A DNA stretch of 64,000 nucleotides from Pseudomonas sp. GD03944 (GCF_029839275.1 NZ_JAOCAH010000011.1:1-64000); one strand, 5' to 3'. Positions 27,891-36,519 are shown, counted from the stretch's first letter. The notes: generated by a model not told the origin, from the sequence alone. Program-made: numbers and translations.

Positions 27891-27893
27891 GCC

Positions 27894-30245
27894 TCAATCC
27901 TTCTTTTCGTTGCCGGTGGCCTTCGCCGGTTCTGCGGCACTGCCGGCCTGCGCGGCAACAGCCTCGAGAAACCAGGTGCCCAGGTCGATGTTGGTCTTGC
28001 GCACCGCGCCGACGAACGTGCCGAACGGCCGGTCGGTGATGCCCACCAGGCCGAAATGACCGTTCTCGCCGTCGAGCAGGCGGCCGGTCACGGGCTGGTC
28101 GAGGTACTGGAACCAGTGCGCGCCGACAATCGACGGCTCGGCCAGCGCCTGCTTGAGGAAGTGGGCGTAGGCCGGGGCACGCTGCGATTCATCGTACACC
28201 TCGCTGACGCCGCCCCAGAACGGCCCGCGGTCACGGGAGCCGAAGTGGAATTCGCCGATCAGCAGCGGTTTGTCCAGCGCCCGCAGGGCGGCGAAGTCAT
28301 AGCCGTGCTGCGGTTCGCGGGTGTAGAAGTTGAAGCTCATGACATCGCAGTACTGCGCGCAGGCAGCCACCGCTTCCGGCGTGCTGATGGCGAAGCGACC
28401 GCCCAGCAGCAGGTGGTTGGGCGCGTGCCACTTGAGCGAATCGGCGATGGTCTTGAAATAGGTGTCGGCGAACAGCTGCTGGAAGCGCTGCAGATCCTTT
28501 TCGATGGCCGGGTACTGCTCGCTCGGCAGCGGCGCCTCGAAGCCCGGGTCCTCCATCAGTTCCCAGGCCGCCAGTTCGATCCCCCAGGCCTTGGACAGGC
28601 CTTGGTGATTGCGGTACTTGTCGCGCAGCTGCTTGAGGAAGGCGCGCTTGGCCGGTACATCGGTGGTCAGGCGCAGCGTGCCATAGGCCAGGGCGTAACG
28701 CCCACGCGGCCCCGGCTCCGGGTGTGCCCAGGCCAGTTCGTTGTCGGCGAAATAGCCCATCAGCCAGGGGTCATCACGGTGATCGCGGGCGGTGATCGCC
28801 ACGGCCCGCTCGGTGGCCATGGCAAAGCGCGGGTCGAACGGATCGGGCATGCCGCCCCACCAGTCCAGGCCGGTGCTGATGGTCTGGTAGTCGCCACTGA
28901 TCGACAGCGGCAGGGTGTAGGGCACGCGCTCGGCCTGCCCCAGCGGCAGTTCGCTCCAGTTGCCGATGGTGTTGAAACCCCAGGCCTGCAGGCGATCGAG
29001 TGTGTGCTTGACCCAGCGCGGCTCGTCGAACGCCGCCGGCTCGCACGCCTTCTCCGGCGTAGCTGCCGGGGCGGGAGCAGGTGCAGGCCCTGCGCCGGCG
29101 GGCGCGGCAGGTGCCGGCTCGGCGACCTTCGCGTCCTGGCAGGCGGCGTTGGCGTAAGTGCGGTGCAAGTTGGCCTGGTAGAAGTCGAACCAGCGGCCAT
29201 GGCCGAAGCCACGGCCCTTGGCCGCGCCGGTGTCGCGGCGGCTGTCGGCATTGCCGTAGTACGCCGCCAGGGGATCGCCGTCCTTGGGCAGCTCGGCGAA
29301 CATCTGCTCCCGGCCTTCGATGTAGGTCTGGCTCTGCTTGGCGCTGACCGCGTTCACCCCGAGGGAGAAGAACGGGTGGCCCTCGGGCGTGACCAGGAAC
29401 CAGCGGCCGTCACGCTTCTCGGTGCGGAAAAAGCCGGACGCCTCGAACGTCGGGCCGCCCAGCAAGCCGCCGAAACGGTCCAGTTGCGGCCGCTCGGCCA
29501 GCCACTTCTCCAGCTGCGCCTGCTCCTTGATCGCGGCGGCCTTGAGCTGCTCGGCATCGCGCACCTTCTCCGGCCACTGGCTGCGGGTGAACTGACCGAA
29601 GCCGTCGACGATGCCGGTGTAGGCCGCCTGCTCCACCGCGTTGCCGTCACGCACGCCAAAGCGGCCGACCAGGATGCTCTGGGCCACGTCCGGCTGGGTC
29701 AGGGACAGGCTGACGCGGACCACCTGGCTGGCGTCCAGCTCGCCGTCGACCTGAGTCGCCAACAGCACCGACTGGCCCTCGTGGGACCACGGCATGGGCG
29801 GCGCCGCGCGCATGCCCTGGGCCCGCGGGGACACCGCATGCAACGGCACCATCAGGATCTGGCCCGGCCCAGCAGGGAGCGCGATGCGGCTGTTCAGGCG
29901 CTTGCCATCGCGGCTCTCGATCTCGACGTCCAGGGTCAGGGCCCAGTCCATGGCGTTCTGCAGGTGCAGGGTCATGGCGGCGGCGGCGGACCAGTCCCAC
30001 TGCCCTTCCTGGGGCGTCAGGTTCAGGGTCGGGCGCGCCGCCGGGTTGAAGGTCACCCGGCGCAGCACGGCGCCTTCGGCCGTGGGCTCACCGGTGACTT
30101 CGGGAAAGTAGGCGTCTGCCGTCTCGACCTGCACCACGTCAGTGGGGCTGACGAAATTGAACAGCGTGTGTTGCCCCTCGGGCGCGGCGAACAGGGGCGC
30201 GGCAACGAACCAGACCAGCACAGCAGGCAACGCACGAAACATCAT
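27894..30245 (-). CDS. GH50-like (beta-agarase) glycoside hydrolase
   Basis: A 783-residue secreted protein (signal peptide cut after about residue 20) with an N-terminal carbohydrate-binding-like domain and a C-terminal TIM barrel. Family marks are FFSLGVNAV, GFNTIGNWSELP and two likely catalytic glutamates: Glu503 in DNELAW (acid/base) and Glu665 in LIGEFHFGS (nucleophile), spaced as in GH50 exo-agarases. An Ala/Pro-rich stretch (about residues 374-402) interrupts the barrel. AGGAG precedes the start by 9 bases. The real substrate in a soil pseudomonad is unlikely to be agar; another beta-galactoside is possible. Confidence 0.85.
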   Translation of the reverse strand: MMFRALPAVLVWFVAAPLFAAPEGQHTLFNFVSPTDVVQVETADAYFPEVTGEPTAEGAVLRRVTFNPAARPTLNLTPQEGQWDWSAAAAMTLHLQNAMDWALTLDVEIESRDGKRLNSRIALPAGPGQILMVPLHAVSPRAQGMRAAPPMPWSHEGQSVLLATQVDGELDASQVVRVSLSLTQPDVAQSILVGRFGVRDGNAVEQAAYTGIVDGFGQFTRSQWPEKVRDAEQLKAAAIKEQAQLEKWLAERPQLDRFGGLLGGPTFEASGFFRTEKRDGRWFLVTPEGHPFFSLGVNAVSAKQSQTYIEGREQMFAELPKDGDPLAAYYGNADSRRDTGAAKGRGFGHGRWFDFYQANLHRTYANAACQDAKVAEPAPAAPAGAGPAPAPAPAATPEKACEPAAFDEPRWVKHTLDRLQAWGFNTIGNWSELPLGQAERVPYTLPLSISGDYQTISTGLDWWGGMPDPFDPRFAMATERAVAITARDHRDDPWLMGYFADNELAWAHPEPGPRGRYALAYGTLRLTTDVPAKRAFLKQLRDKYRNHQGLSKAWGIELAAWELMEDPGFEAPLPSEQYPAIEKDLQRFQQLFADTYFKTIADSLKWHAPNHLLLGGRFAISTPEAVAACAQYCDVMSFNFYTREPQHGYDFAALRALDKPLLIGEFHFGSRDRGPFWGGVSEVYDESQRAPAYAHFLKQALAEPSIVGAHWFQYLDQPVTGRLLDGENGHFGLVGITDRPFGTFVGAVRKTNIDLGTWFLEAVAAQAGSAAEPAKATGNEKKD

Positions 30246-30309
30246 CTACAAGCACTCCTAGATCCCATGTTGGCCACAGGCGGCCAACGGGCAAAACCTG
30301 TTCATTGTT

Positions 30310-30330
30310 CGGGCCGCAACGCGCGGCCCG
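30310..30330 (-). terminator. Hairpin directly after dinG
   Basis: An 8-bp perfect stem CGGGCCGC/GCGGCCCG with a 5-base loop abuts the dinG stop. There is no convincing T run, so strength is uncertain. Confidence 0.4.
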
Positions 30331-32475
30331 TCAGCTGACCTCACGGCGGAACGGTGGCAGCGCATTGAGAATGGCCTTGCCGTAACGCTGGGTCACTACC
30401 CGTCGATCGAGCAGCGTGATAATGCCGCGATCCTGCTCGGTGCGCAGCAACCGACCGCACGCCTGCACCAGACGCAGCGACGCATCCGGCACGGCAATTT
30501 CCATGAAGGGGTTGCCGCCGCGCGCCTCGATCCACTCGGCCAGGGCCGCCTCCACCGGGTCATCCGGCACGGCGAAGGGAATCTTGGCGATCACCACGTG
30601 TTCGCAATAGGCCCCCGGCAGGTCGACCCCCTCGGCAAAACTGGCCAGGCCGAACAGCACGCTTTCCTCGCCGCTGTCGACCCGGGCCTTGTGCTTGTTC
30701 AGGGTTTCCTGCTTGGACAGGTTGCCCTGGATGAACACCCGCTTGCGCCAGTCGCGCTCCAGGCCTTCGAACACATCCTGCATCTGTTTGCGCGAGGAAA
30801 ACAGCACCAGCGTGCCACGGGAGCCTTCGACCAGCCCCGGCAGCTCGCGCACGATGGCCGCCGTGTGCACGGCCGCGTCCCGCGGGTCGGCCTTGAGGTC
30901 CGGCACCCGCAGCACGCCGGCATCGGCATGGTGGAAGGGGCTCGGCACCACCGCCGTCACCGCCACCCGGGGCAGGCCGGCGCGCATGCGGTAGCGGTCG
31001 AAGGTGCCCAGGGCGGTGAGGGTGGCCGAGGTGACCAGGGCGCCGTAGGCGACGTTCCACAGGTTGCGGCGCAGGGTCTCCGCCGCCAGGATCGGGCTGG
31101 CGTTGACCTCGATGTCGAACAGCGCACCGCTCTCGGCCAGGGTCAGCCAGCGGGCCATGGGCGGACTCTCGTCCGGGTCTTCGGTGGTGAAAGCCAGCCA
31201 CAGCTCCCAGTTGCCCTTGGCCCGCGCCAGCAGGCTGCCGAACAGCGGGTACCACTCTTCCGCCTGGTGGCTGGCGATGCCGATGGTGGCCTCGCCGTCC
31301 ATGGCTTCCTTGAGTTGCTCGGTGATGCCGGTGAACAGATCGTTGAGCTTGGAGAAACCCTTCTTCAGCTCCAGCCCCAGCTCCACCATGTGCTCGGGCA
31401 CCAGCCCGCCAACGAACCGGTGGCGCGGCCGCTCGCGGCCCTCCATGTCTTCGCCCGGCTTGAACTCGGCGATCTGCTCGCAGGCGCTGAACATGAACTG
31501 CTGCTGGGTGCGGATTTCACGCGCCAGCTCCGGCACCTGCTCGATCAGCCGACCGAGGTCACCGGGCAGCGGGTGCTGGGCCAGCAGTTTGGTGAGATTC
31601 TTCGCGGTCTGCTCCAGCCACTCGGCAGTGGAACGCAAGCGGGTGAAATGGGCGAAATGGCCGATGGCCTTGTCCGGCAGGTGGTGGCCTTCGTCGAACA
31701 CGTATAGGGTTTCCCGCGGGTCGGGCAATACGGCCCCGCCGCCCAGGGCCAGGTCGGCCAGCACCATGTCGTGGTTGGTGACGATCACGTCGACCTTGCC
31801 CATGCCTTCGCGGGCCTTGTAGAAGGTGCACTGCTGGAAGTTGGGGCAATGACGGCCGGTGCACTGGCTGTGGTCGGTGGTCAGTTGCGACCAGCGGCTG
31901 TCTTCCAGTTCCTCGGGCCAGCTGTCGCGATCGCCGTCCCACTTGTTGCCGGCGAGCTTCTCGATCATCGCGGTGAACAGCTTCTGGCTCTGTTCGTCGA
32001 CATCGATCTTGAAGCCTTCCTCCTCGAACAGCTGGGCCGTGGCGCTTTGCGCCTGGCCTTCCTGCAACAGCACGTCGAGCTTGGACAGGCACAGGTAGCG
32101 GCCGCGCCCCTTGGCCAGGGCGAAGCTGAAGTTCAGGCCGCTGTTGCGCATTAGGTCCGGCAGGTCCTTGTGCACGATCTGTTCCTGCAGGGCCACGGTC
32201 GCCGTGGCGATGACCAGCCGCTTGCCCGCCGCCTTGGCCGTGGGAATCGCCGCCAGGCTGTAGGCGACGGTCTTGCCGGTACCGGTACCGGCCTCCACCG
32301 CGACCACGGCCGGCTCGCCATCACGCTGCCCTTCGTCGTTGGCCTTGATCGCCCCGAGCACCTTGGCGATTTCCGCGATCATCAGGCGCTGGCCGTAACG
32401 CGGCTTGAGCGACTTGGATTCGAGGAAACGGGAATAGGCGCCCTGGATCTGGGACTTGAGTTCGGTACTGAGCAT
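30331..32475 (-). CDS. dinG: ATP-dependent DNA helicase DinG
   Basis: A 714-residue XPD-like superfamily-2 helicase with 5'-3' polarity that resolves R-loops and replication conflicts. Motifs: Walker A EAGTGTGKTVAYSL, the iron-sulfur cysteines (CLSKLD and CTGRHCPNFQQC), and FDEGHHLPDK as the DEAH box. Start is the ATG at 32473-32475 giving MLSTELKSQIQGAYSRFL, matching the usual N-terminus; the frame is open 16 codons upstream. The ribosome site is poor. It is transcribed divergently from the CopD-like gene. Confidence 0.95.
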   Translation of the reverse strand: MLSTELKSQIQGAYSRFLESKSLKPRYGQRLMIAEIAKVLGAIKANDEGQRDGEPAVVAVEAGTGTGKTVAYSLAAIPTAKAAGKRLVIATATVALQEQIVHKDLPDLMRNSGLNFSFALAKGRGRYLCLSKLDVLLQEGQAQSATAQLFEEEGFKIDVDEQSQKLFTAMIEKLAGNKWDGDRDSWPEELEDSRWSQLTTDHSQCTGRHCPNFQQCTFYKAREGMGKVDVIVTNHDMVLADLALGGGAVLPDPRETLYVFDEGHHLPDKAIGHFAHFTRLRSTAEWLEQTAKNLTKLLAQHPLPGDLGRLIEQVPELAREIRTQQQFMFSACEQIAEFKPGEDMEGRERPRHRFVGGLVPEHMVELGLELKKGFSKLNDLFTGITEQLKEAMDGEATIGIASHQAEEWYPLFGSLLARAKGNWELWLAFTTEDPDESPPMARWLTLAESGALFDIEVNASPILAAETLRRNLWNVAYGALVTSATLTALGTFDRYRMRAGLPRVAVTAVVPSPFHHADAGVLRVPDLKADPRDAAVHTAAIVRELPGLVEGSRGTLVLFSSRKQMQDVFEGLERDWRKRVFIQGNLSKQETLNKHKARVDSGEESVLFGLASFAEGVDLPGAYCEHVVIAKIPFAVPDDPVEAALAEWIEARGGNPFMEIAVPDASLRLVQACGRLLRTEQDRGIITLLDRRVVTQRYGKAILNALPPFRREVS

Positions 32476-32643
32476 GGGGATCTGGGGTGCGGAAAAGGCT
32501 GGATAAATTTTCAGTGTTTGCAATCGGCCGCTATCATAGCGCGCTAATCGCCGTTGCGCAGGGAAGCCTGCTCAGCGGGGGCAAAACCGTGTTGCCCGCA
32601 CCATCCGATAAGCCGCATCCAATAAAAAGCCTGGAGGACCCGA

Positions 32644-33108
32644 ATGACCCCTTATGCGTTGATCTACACCCTGCACCTGCTGGCGGCCCTGGTCTGGGTC
32701 GGCGGGATGTTCTTCGCCTGGATGATCCTGCGCCCGGCTGCGGTGGGCGCGCTGGACGCCTCGGCGCGCCTGACCCTGTGGGTCGAGGTGTTCCGCCGGT
32801 TCTTTCTCTGGGTCTGGATCGCCGTGCTGGTGCTGCCGATCACCGGGGTCGGCATGCTGCACCTGGGTTTTTCCGGCTTCGACACCGCGCCGCGCTACGT
32901 GCACATCATGATCGGCCTGTACATCGCCATGCTGGCGCTGTTCATCCGCGTGCAGGCTCTGCAACTGCCGGAGCTGCGCAAGGCCGTCGAGGCCCAGGAC
33001 TGGCCTGGCGCGGGTGCTGCACTCGGCCGGATTCGCCGCCTGGTGGGGATCAACCTGATCATCGGCCTGGCGCTGGTGAGCATCGCCGCCGCCCGCCCGA
33101 CCTTCTAA
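32644..33108 (+). CDS. CopD-like integral membrane protein
   Basis: A 154-residue protein with four hydrophobic helices and the CopD-family pattern LIYTLHLLAALVWVGGMFF (His in helix 1) plus RYVHIMIGLYI. Such proteins are proposed to move or bind copper or haem; function of the stand-alone small form is unknown. CCTGGAGG precedes the start. A 9-bp hairpin follows the stop, between this and the convergent collagen-like gene. Confidence 0.85.
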   Translation: MTPYALIYTLHLLAALVWVGGMFFAWMILRPAAVGALDASARLTLWVEVFRRFFLWVWIAVLVLPITGVGMLHLGFSGFDTAPRYVHIMIGLYIAMLALFIRVQALQLPELRKAVEAQDWPGAGAALGRIRRLVGINLIIGLALVSIAAARPTF

Positions 33109-33118
33109 CGCGGTTCAA

Positions 33119-33141
33119 GGGACGGGCCTTGCGCCCGTCCC
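33119..33141. terminator. Hairpin between convergent genes
   Basis: A perfect 9-bp stem GGGACGGGC/GCCCGTCCC with a 5-base loop lies between convergent stops. There is no T run on either side. Confidence 0.45.
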
Positions 33142-33148
33142 GCCGGTA

Positions 33149-33910
33149 TCAGAAACGAACGATATCCACCGAACCGTGGGCACCCTGGCCGCCGACCAGA
33201 CCCGGCTGGCCCGGTCGTCCGTCCCGTGCGCCGTCCGTGCTGTAAAGCCAGCAACCGGTGCTCGCCCCGCCTGCACCCGGCTTGCCGCCCTTGCCGGCCG
33301 GGCCGCCTTCGCCGCCCTCGACCCGAACCTGCATGCGCTCGATGGGGAAGTCCTGCGGCACTTCCAGGCGCACCTTGCCGCCTGCCGCGCCGGTCTGGCC
33401 GTCCGCACCATCCAGGCCGTCATGCCCGCGACTTGCGTCGCCCCAGGCACACCCGCCCGGCTTGCCGTCGGCGCCGTCCAGGCCATGGAACCCCGGCACA
33501 CCGGCACCGCCGCGGGCGTCGATCAACAACGTCTGGGTCACCACCTTTTCCAGGCGGATGTTCAGGGTACGCCCCGGTAGCGCCGCCTTCTCGTGCGTGC
33601 CCGGTGCGCCACGGGCGGTGATCTGCGCCCCTTCGGCGATGTCGCCTTGCACCACGTTCAAGTGCAGGGTCTGCTCGCTCGGCGCGATGGCGATGCGTGC
33701 ATCGCGGCCCAGGCGCAGCTCGGTGATACGGATCTCGGTCAAGCCGGCCGGCACCAGCAATGTGCCGTGGTCGGCGATCTGCAAGCGCTCCAGCACCAGC
33801 ACGCTGCTGGTGGTCGGCAGGCGCAACATGGTGTGGGAATTTACGTCGACCACGGTCTGTGCCATGGCCAGCGGACTCAACAGCGCGGCCAGAAGGATTG
33901 CCTTACGCAT
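33149..33910 (-). CDS. Secreted collagen-like protein
   Basis: A 253-residue exported protein: signal peptide MRKAILLAALLSPLAMA, a beta-rich N-terminal part, then two glycine-rich runs of collagen-type Gly-X-Y triplets (about residues 128-175 and 200-240: GADGKPGG, GLDGADGQTGAAG, GKGGKPGAGG). The glycine period of three is broken in places, so the triple helix would be imperfect. Its function is unknown; a surface or periplasmic scaffold role is inferred. It overlaps the upstream DUF1145 gene by 8 bases. Confidence 0.8.
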   Translation of the reverse strand: MRKAILLAALLSPLAMAQTVVDVNSHTMLRLPTTSSVLVLERLQIADHGTLLVPAGLTEIRITELRLGRDARIAIAPSEQTLHLNVVQGDIAEGAQITARGAPGTHEKAALPGRTLNIRLEKVVTQTLLIDARGGAGVPGFHGLDGADGKPGGCAWGDASRGHDGLDGADGQTGAAGGKVRLEVPQDFPIERMQVRVEGGEGGPAGKGGKPGAGGASTGCWLYSTDGARDGRPGQPGLVGGQGAHGSVDIVRF

Positions 33911-34223
33911 GTTCGACCTCCAGCACCCCGGCAGCGACCGGCTCGGCGGCTGGTTCCTCGACCTTGGCCAGCGCTTGCGGCAGGCACAGCAGGTGAAAGA
34001 TGCCGAACAGGAGAATCTGCACCGCGTGCAGCGCTGCCGCCGGCTGCGCCTGCCAGCGAGCCTTGAACAACATCAGTTCCAGCACGTGCAGCGCCAGCAG
34101 GCCACCACCCGCCAGGTTGAGCAGCAGGTCGAACGGTTGGGCGAACGGCCCGGCCAGATTGGCCAGCACCACCCCCCAGAACAGCACCCCTGCTGCCTTG
34201 CCGATATTCAAGAAAAGTTTCAT
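33903..34223 (-). CDS. DUF1145 inner-membrane protein
   Basis: A 106-residue protein with three hydrophobic helices and the motif FWGVVLANLAGPFAQPFDLLLNLAGGGL, typical of DUF1145 (YhhL-like). Function is unknown. Its last 8 bases overlap the start of the collagen-like gene, so the pair is co-translated. Confidence 0.85.
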   Translation of the reverse strand: MKLFLNIGKAAGVLFWGVVLANLAGPFAQPFDLLLNLAGGGLLALHVLELMLFKARWQAQPAAALHAVQILLFGIFHLLCLPQALAKVEEPAAEPVAAGVLEVEHA

Positions 34224-34300
34224 GCCCCCGCCCCTAGCCGATTTTTGTTTTGCCGCACCTTAACCGCTTTGCCGGCAATGGGGAATGCGCCGACGATGGC

Positions 34301-34327
34301 AAAAAAATTCGGGGGCCTGGGCCCCCG
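34301..34327 (-). terminator. Rho-independent terminator of the OmpA-family gene
   Basis: A 7-bp GC stem (CGGGGGC/GCCCCCG) with a 4-base loop is followed on the minus strand by seven Ts. It lies 18 bp after the stop at 34345. Confidence 0.88.
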
Positions 34328-34344
34328 CTCCACACAACGGACGG

Positions 34345-35085
34345 TTATCGGTCGACGTGCAGCTCGACACGACGGTTCTGCGCACGCCCGGCATCGCTGG
34401 CGTTATCCGCCACAGGCTGCTGTTCGCCATAACCCTGGCTGCTCAACTTGTTCGCAACCACACCCTGAGCGATCAGGAAATCCACCACGCTTTGCGCGCG
34501 GCGCTCCGACAGACCCTGGTTGTATGCGTCTGAACCGACGCTATCGGTATGCCCGGCCACTTTCACGCTGACCACCCGGGCGTCCGTGAGCCGGTTGCTG
34601 ATCTGCGCGAGCTGCGCCTGGGCCTCGCCGGTCAACGTCGCCGAATCGAAGGCGAACAGCACGCTGCCCAGGTCGCTGAGCACGATCACTTCGTCTTCCT
34701 CCACCGGCATGGGCGCAGGCGCAGGTGCCACCTCACGGTCCGGGTAGACCTTGGGCGGACAGCCATCGTGATGAACCTGCAAACCAGACGGGGTATTGGG
34801 GCAGCGGTCACGCCGGTCATGGACACCATCACCGTCGTCGTCACCATCCTGGGCGTAACAGATCAGGCCACCGATCACGGCGCCTGCAACGGCACCGCCT
34901 GCGGCCCAGGCCGAACTCTCGATTGCGCCAAGGCCGCCACCGGCCAAGCCACCCATCGCACTGCACAGGGGCCAGTTCCCCTGGTTGAGCGCCGCGTCTC
35001 CCGTACTGGAAGTCGAGGCACAACCGGAAAGAACACTGCTGACCAAGAGAAAGGGCACCAGGGCCCTCGGGAAAGGAACTCTCAT
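34345..35085 (-). CDS. OmpA-family lipoprotein with calcium-binding-type repeat
   Basis: A 246-residue lipoprotein (lipobox LSGC). After a glycine-zipper segment (AMGGLAGGGLGAIESSAWAAGGAV) comes a thrombospondin-type-3-like Asp repeat (DGDDDGDGVHDRRDRCPNTP), probably binding Ca2+, then a Pro-rich linker and an OmpA peptidoglycan domain (VKVAGHTDSVGSDAYNQGLSERRA). Start is the ATG at 35083-35085 with AGGAG upstream. It is a tandem paralogue of the next gene, sharing gene architecture. An unusual hairpin precedes its ribosome site. Confidence 0.9.
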   Translation of the reverse strand: MRVPFPRALVPFLLVSSVLSGCASTSSTGDAALNQGNWPLCSAMGGLAGGGLGAIESSAWAAGGAVAGAVIGGLICYAQDGDDDGDGVHDRRDRCPNTPSGLQVHHDGCPPKVYPDREVAPAPAPMPVEEDEVIVLSDLGSVLFAFDSATLTGEAQAQLAQISNRLTDARVVSVKVAGHTDSVGSDAYNQGLSERRAQSVVDFLIAQGVVANKLSSQGYGEQQPVADNASDAGRAQNRRVELHVDR

Positions 35086-35096
35086 GGCAGGTATCT

Positions 35097-35130
35097 CCTG
35101 TGTCACCGGTGAAAGCACCGGTAACACAGG
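35097..35130 (-). promoter_or_regulatory. 15-bp hairpin overlapping the ribosome binding site
   Basis: In minus-strand RNA, CCUGUGUU...ACACAGG forms a 15-bp stem (7 bp, one G-U pair, 7 bp) with a CUUU loop. The last three bases of the stem are the first AGG of the AGGAG ribosome site of the gene at 34345-35085. Perfect complementarity on the transcribed strand only (G-U, not A-C) suggests an RNA function, either attenuation or a stem that stabilises the message. Confidence 0.6.
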
Positions 35131-35200
35131 AGTAAAGACCTACCCTCGAAGCGCTACAAGCTGCCGGTCACTGCCGACAGGCAGCCTGAGCGATCAACCG

Positions 35201-35830
35201 TTACGGTTGGGCTTCGACTTCTGCTTCCACGCGACGGTTGATGGCGCGGCCTGCATCCGTGGCGTTGTCGGCCACCGGCTGGGCTTCACCATAACCCACC
35301 GCATTCACGCGGCCACCTTCGACGCCGTACTGATTGACCAGTACATCGCGAACGGCATTGGCGCGGCGCTCGGACAGGCCCTGGTTGTAGGCATCGGAAC
35401 CGACGGAGTCGGTGTGCCCTTCAACCACGGTGGTGGTCTGCGGATATTGCTTCATGAAATCAGCCAGGCTCTTGATATCGCCATAGCTTTCTTCTTTGAC
35501 TTGAGACTTGTCGAAATCGAATTTGACATCCAGTTCCACACGGACCGCTTCAGCGGCCGGCTCAGGAACCGGTTGCTCGACAACCACTTCTTCGACCACA
35601 ACCACTTCTTCAGCCTGGGCACCATGCACCCAGCAATAGGCGGCCGCCATACCGGCACCCACTGCTGCGCCACCAGCTGCCCAGCTGGAGCTTTCGATAG
35701 CACCCAAAGCCGCGCCACCGACACCGCCGACAGCGGCACAGGTTGGCCAATCGCTTTTCTGCAGGCCGGCGCAACCGGTGAGGAAGCTGGTCGCCAGGAT
35801 CAGGGGTACTGCTTTCCTTGTGATGCTCAT
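35201..35830 (-). CDS. OmpA-family lipoprotein, tandem paralogue
   Basis: A 209-residue lipoprotein (lipobox LTGC) with a glycine-zipper segment (AVGGVGGAALGAIESSSWAAGGAAVG), an acidic Val/Glu-rich linker and an OmpA domain (TTVVEGHTDSVGSDAYNQGLSERRANAV...GRAINRRVEAEV). It is close to the following gene over the zipper and OmpA parts but has no Asp-rich repeat. The start at 35828-35830 has AGGAGAAC upstream. It anchors outer membrane to peptidoglycan. Confidence 0.9.
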   Translation of the reverse strand: MSITRKAVPLILATSFLTGCAGLQKSDWPTCAAVGGVGGAALGAIESSSWAAGGAAVGAGMAAAYCWVHGAQAEEVVVVEEVVVEQPVPEPAAEAVRVELDVKFDFDKSQVKEESYGDIKSLADFMKQYPQTTTVVEGHTDSVGSDAYNQGLSERRANAVRDVLVNQYGVEGGRVNAVGYGEAQPVADNATDAGRAINRRVEAEVEAQP

Positions 35831-35992
35831 ATACAAGTTCTCCTGTAGGAATCGGCCTATACCGACACTTATGGATTAAAGACGGCAGTTTTAAAATCCG
35901 CCAGATTGGATTGATCGTCGACGAAAATCGTTCCGTGCTAGGCCATCACGCAGCAGCGCGTTAGTCTTTCGTCCCCTGATCGAGGATTTTCG

Positions 35993-36490
35993 ATGACCGA
36001 CCGCCTGTCTTCGCGCACGCCACAGCAAGCCGTGGCCGCCCTGCTCGCCCGTTACCTGCCCAATCGCCTGCTGCTGGTGGGAGCCAGCGAGCTGCCCGCG
36101 CTGAGCGCCTTCAAGGCCGCCCACGCGGACTGCGTGATCGCCCATGCCCCGGCGGGCGTGCTGCCGGCCGAGCTGGCCGCCCAACGTTTCGACCTGGCCC
36201 TGGTGGTCGATTGCCTGGAACACCTGCCGCGGCGCACCGGACTGGAACTGCTGGGCGGCATCCGCAATCTCAATGCCAATCGCCTGGCGGTGCTGGTCGA
36301 CCTGCAGGCGAGCCAGTGGCAGGACACCGACTTCTTCTCCCTGGCGCTGCAAGCCAGCGAGCGCTTCCAGCGCGAGGAGCAGGTGCTCAGCCTGTTCACC
36401 TACGACCTGCTCGACTACAAGCAGGTGCCGGATTGGCTCAATGCGAAGTTCTGGGCCAACCCGGAAAATTTTGGCAAGTACTGGTGGTAA
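35993..36490 (+). CDS. DUF6231 family protein, site of element insertion
   Basis: A 165-residue cytoplasmic protein (Rossmann-like, with LLLVGASELPALSAF and DLALVVDCLEHLP) of the DUF6231 family, common in pseudomonads beside ychJ; function unknown. The last 14 codons (FWANPENFGKYWW and stop) lie inside a 44-bp repeat that recurs at 45006-45049. The gene is intact because the element supplies a synonymous 3' end. Before insertion the stop would have overlapped the ychJ start. Confidence 0.88.
   Translation: MTDRLSSRTPQQAVAALLARYLPNRLLLVGASELPALSAFKAAHADCVIAHAPAGVLPAELAAQRFDLALVVDCLEHLPRRTGLELLGGIRNLNANRLAVLVDLQASQWQDTDFFSLALQASERFQREEQVLSLFTYDLLDYKQVPDWLNAKFWANPENFGKYWW
36447..36490 (+). repeat. 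attL, 44-bp direct repeat at the 3' end of DUF6231
   Basis: Matches 45006-45049 at 41 of 44 bases; the first 22 bases are identical, then three synonymous differences in the codons for Asn, Phe and Gly. Both copies encode the same C-terminus and stop. It marks the left end of the element. Confidence 0.9.
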
Positions 36491-36519
36491 CCCGATGAAT
36501 ATCAAGGGCTTACCTCACA

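Noticed and set aside
26886..30338. An 1150-codon open frame on the plus strand
   Set aside because: Antisense to the serine hydrolase and GH50-like genes, with no family features; high-GC shadow.
36447..36490. A tRNA gene as the attachment site
   Set aside because: The repeat is the 3' end of a protein gene and folds into no cloverleaf.
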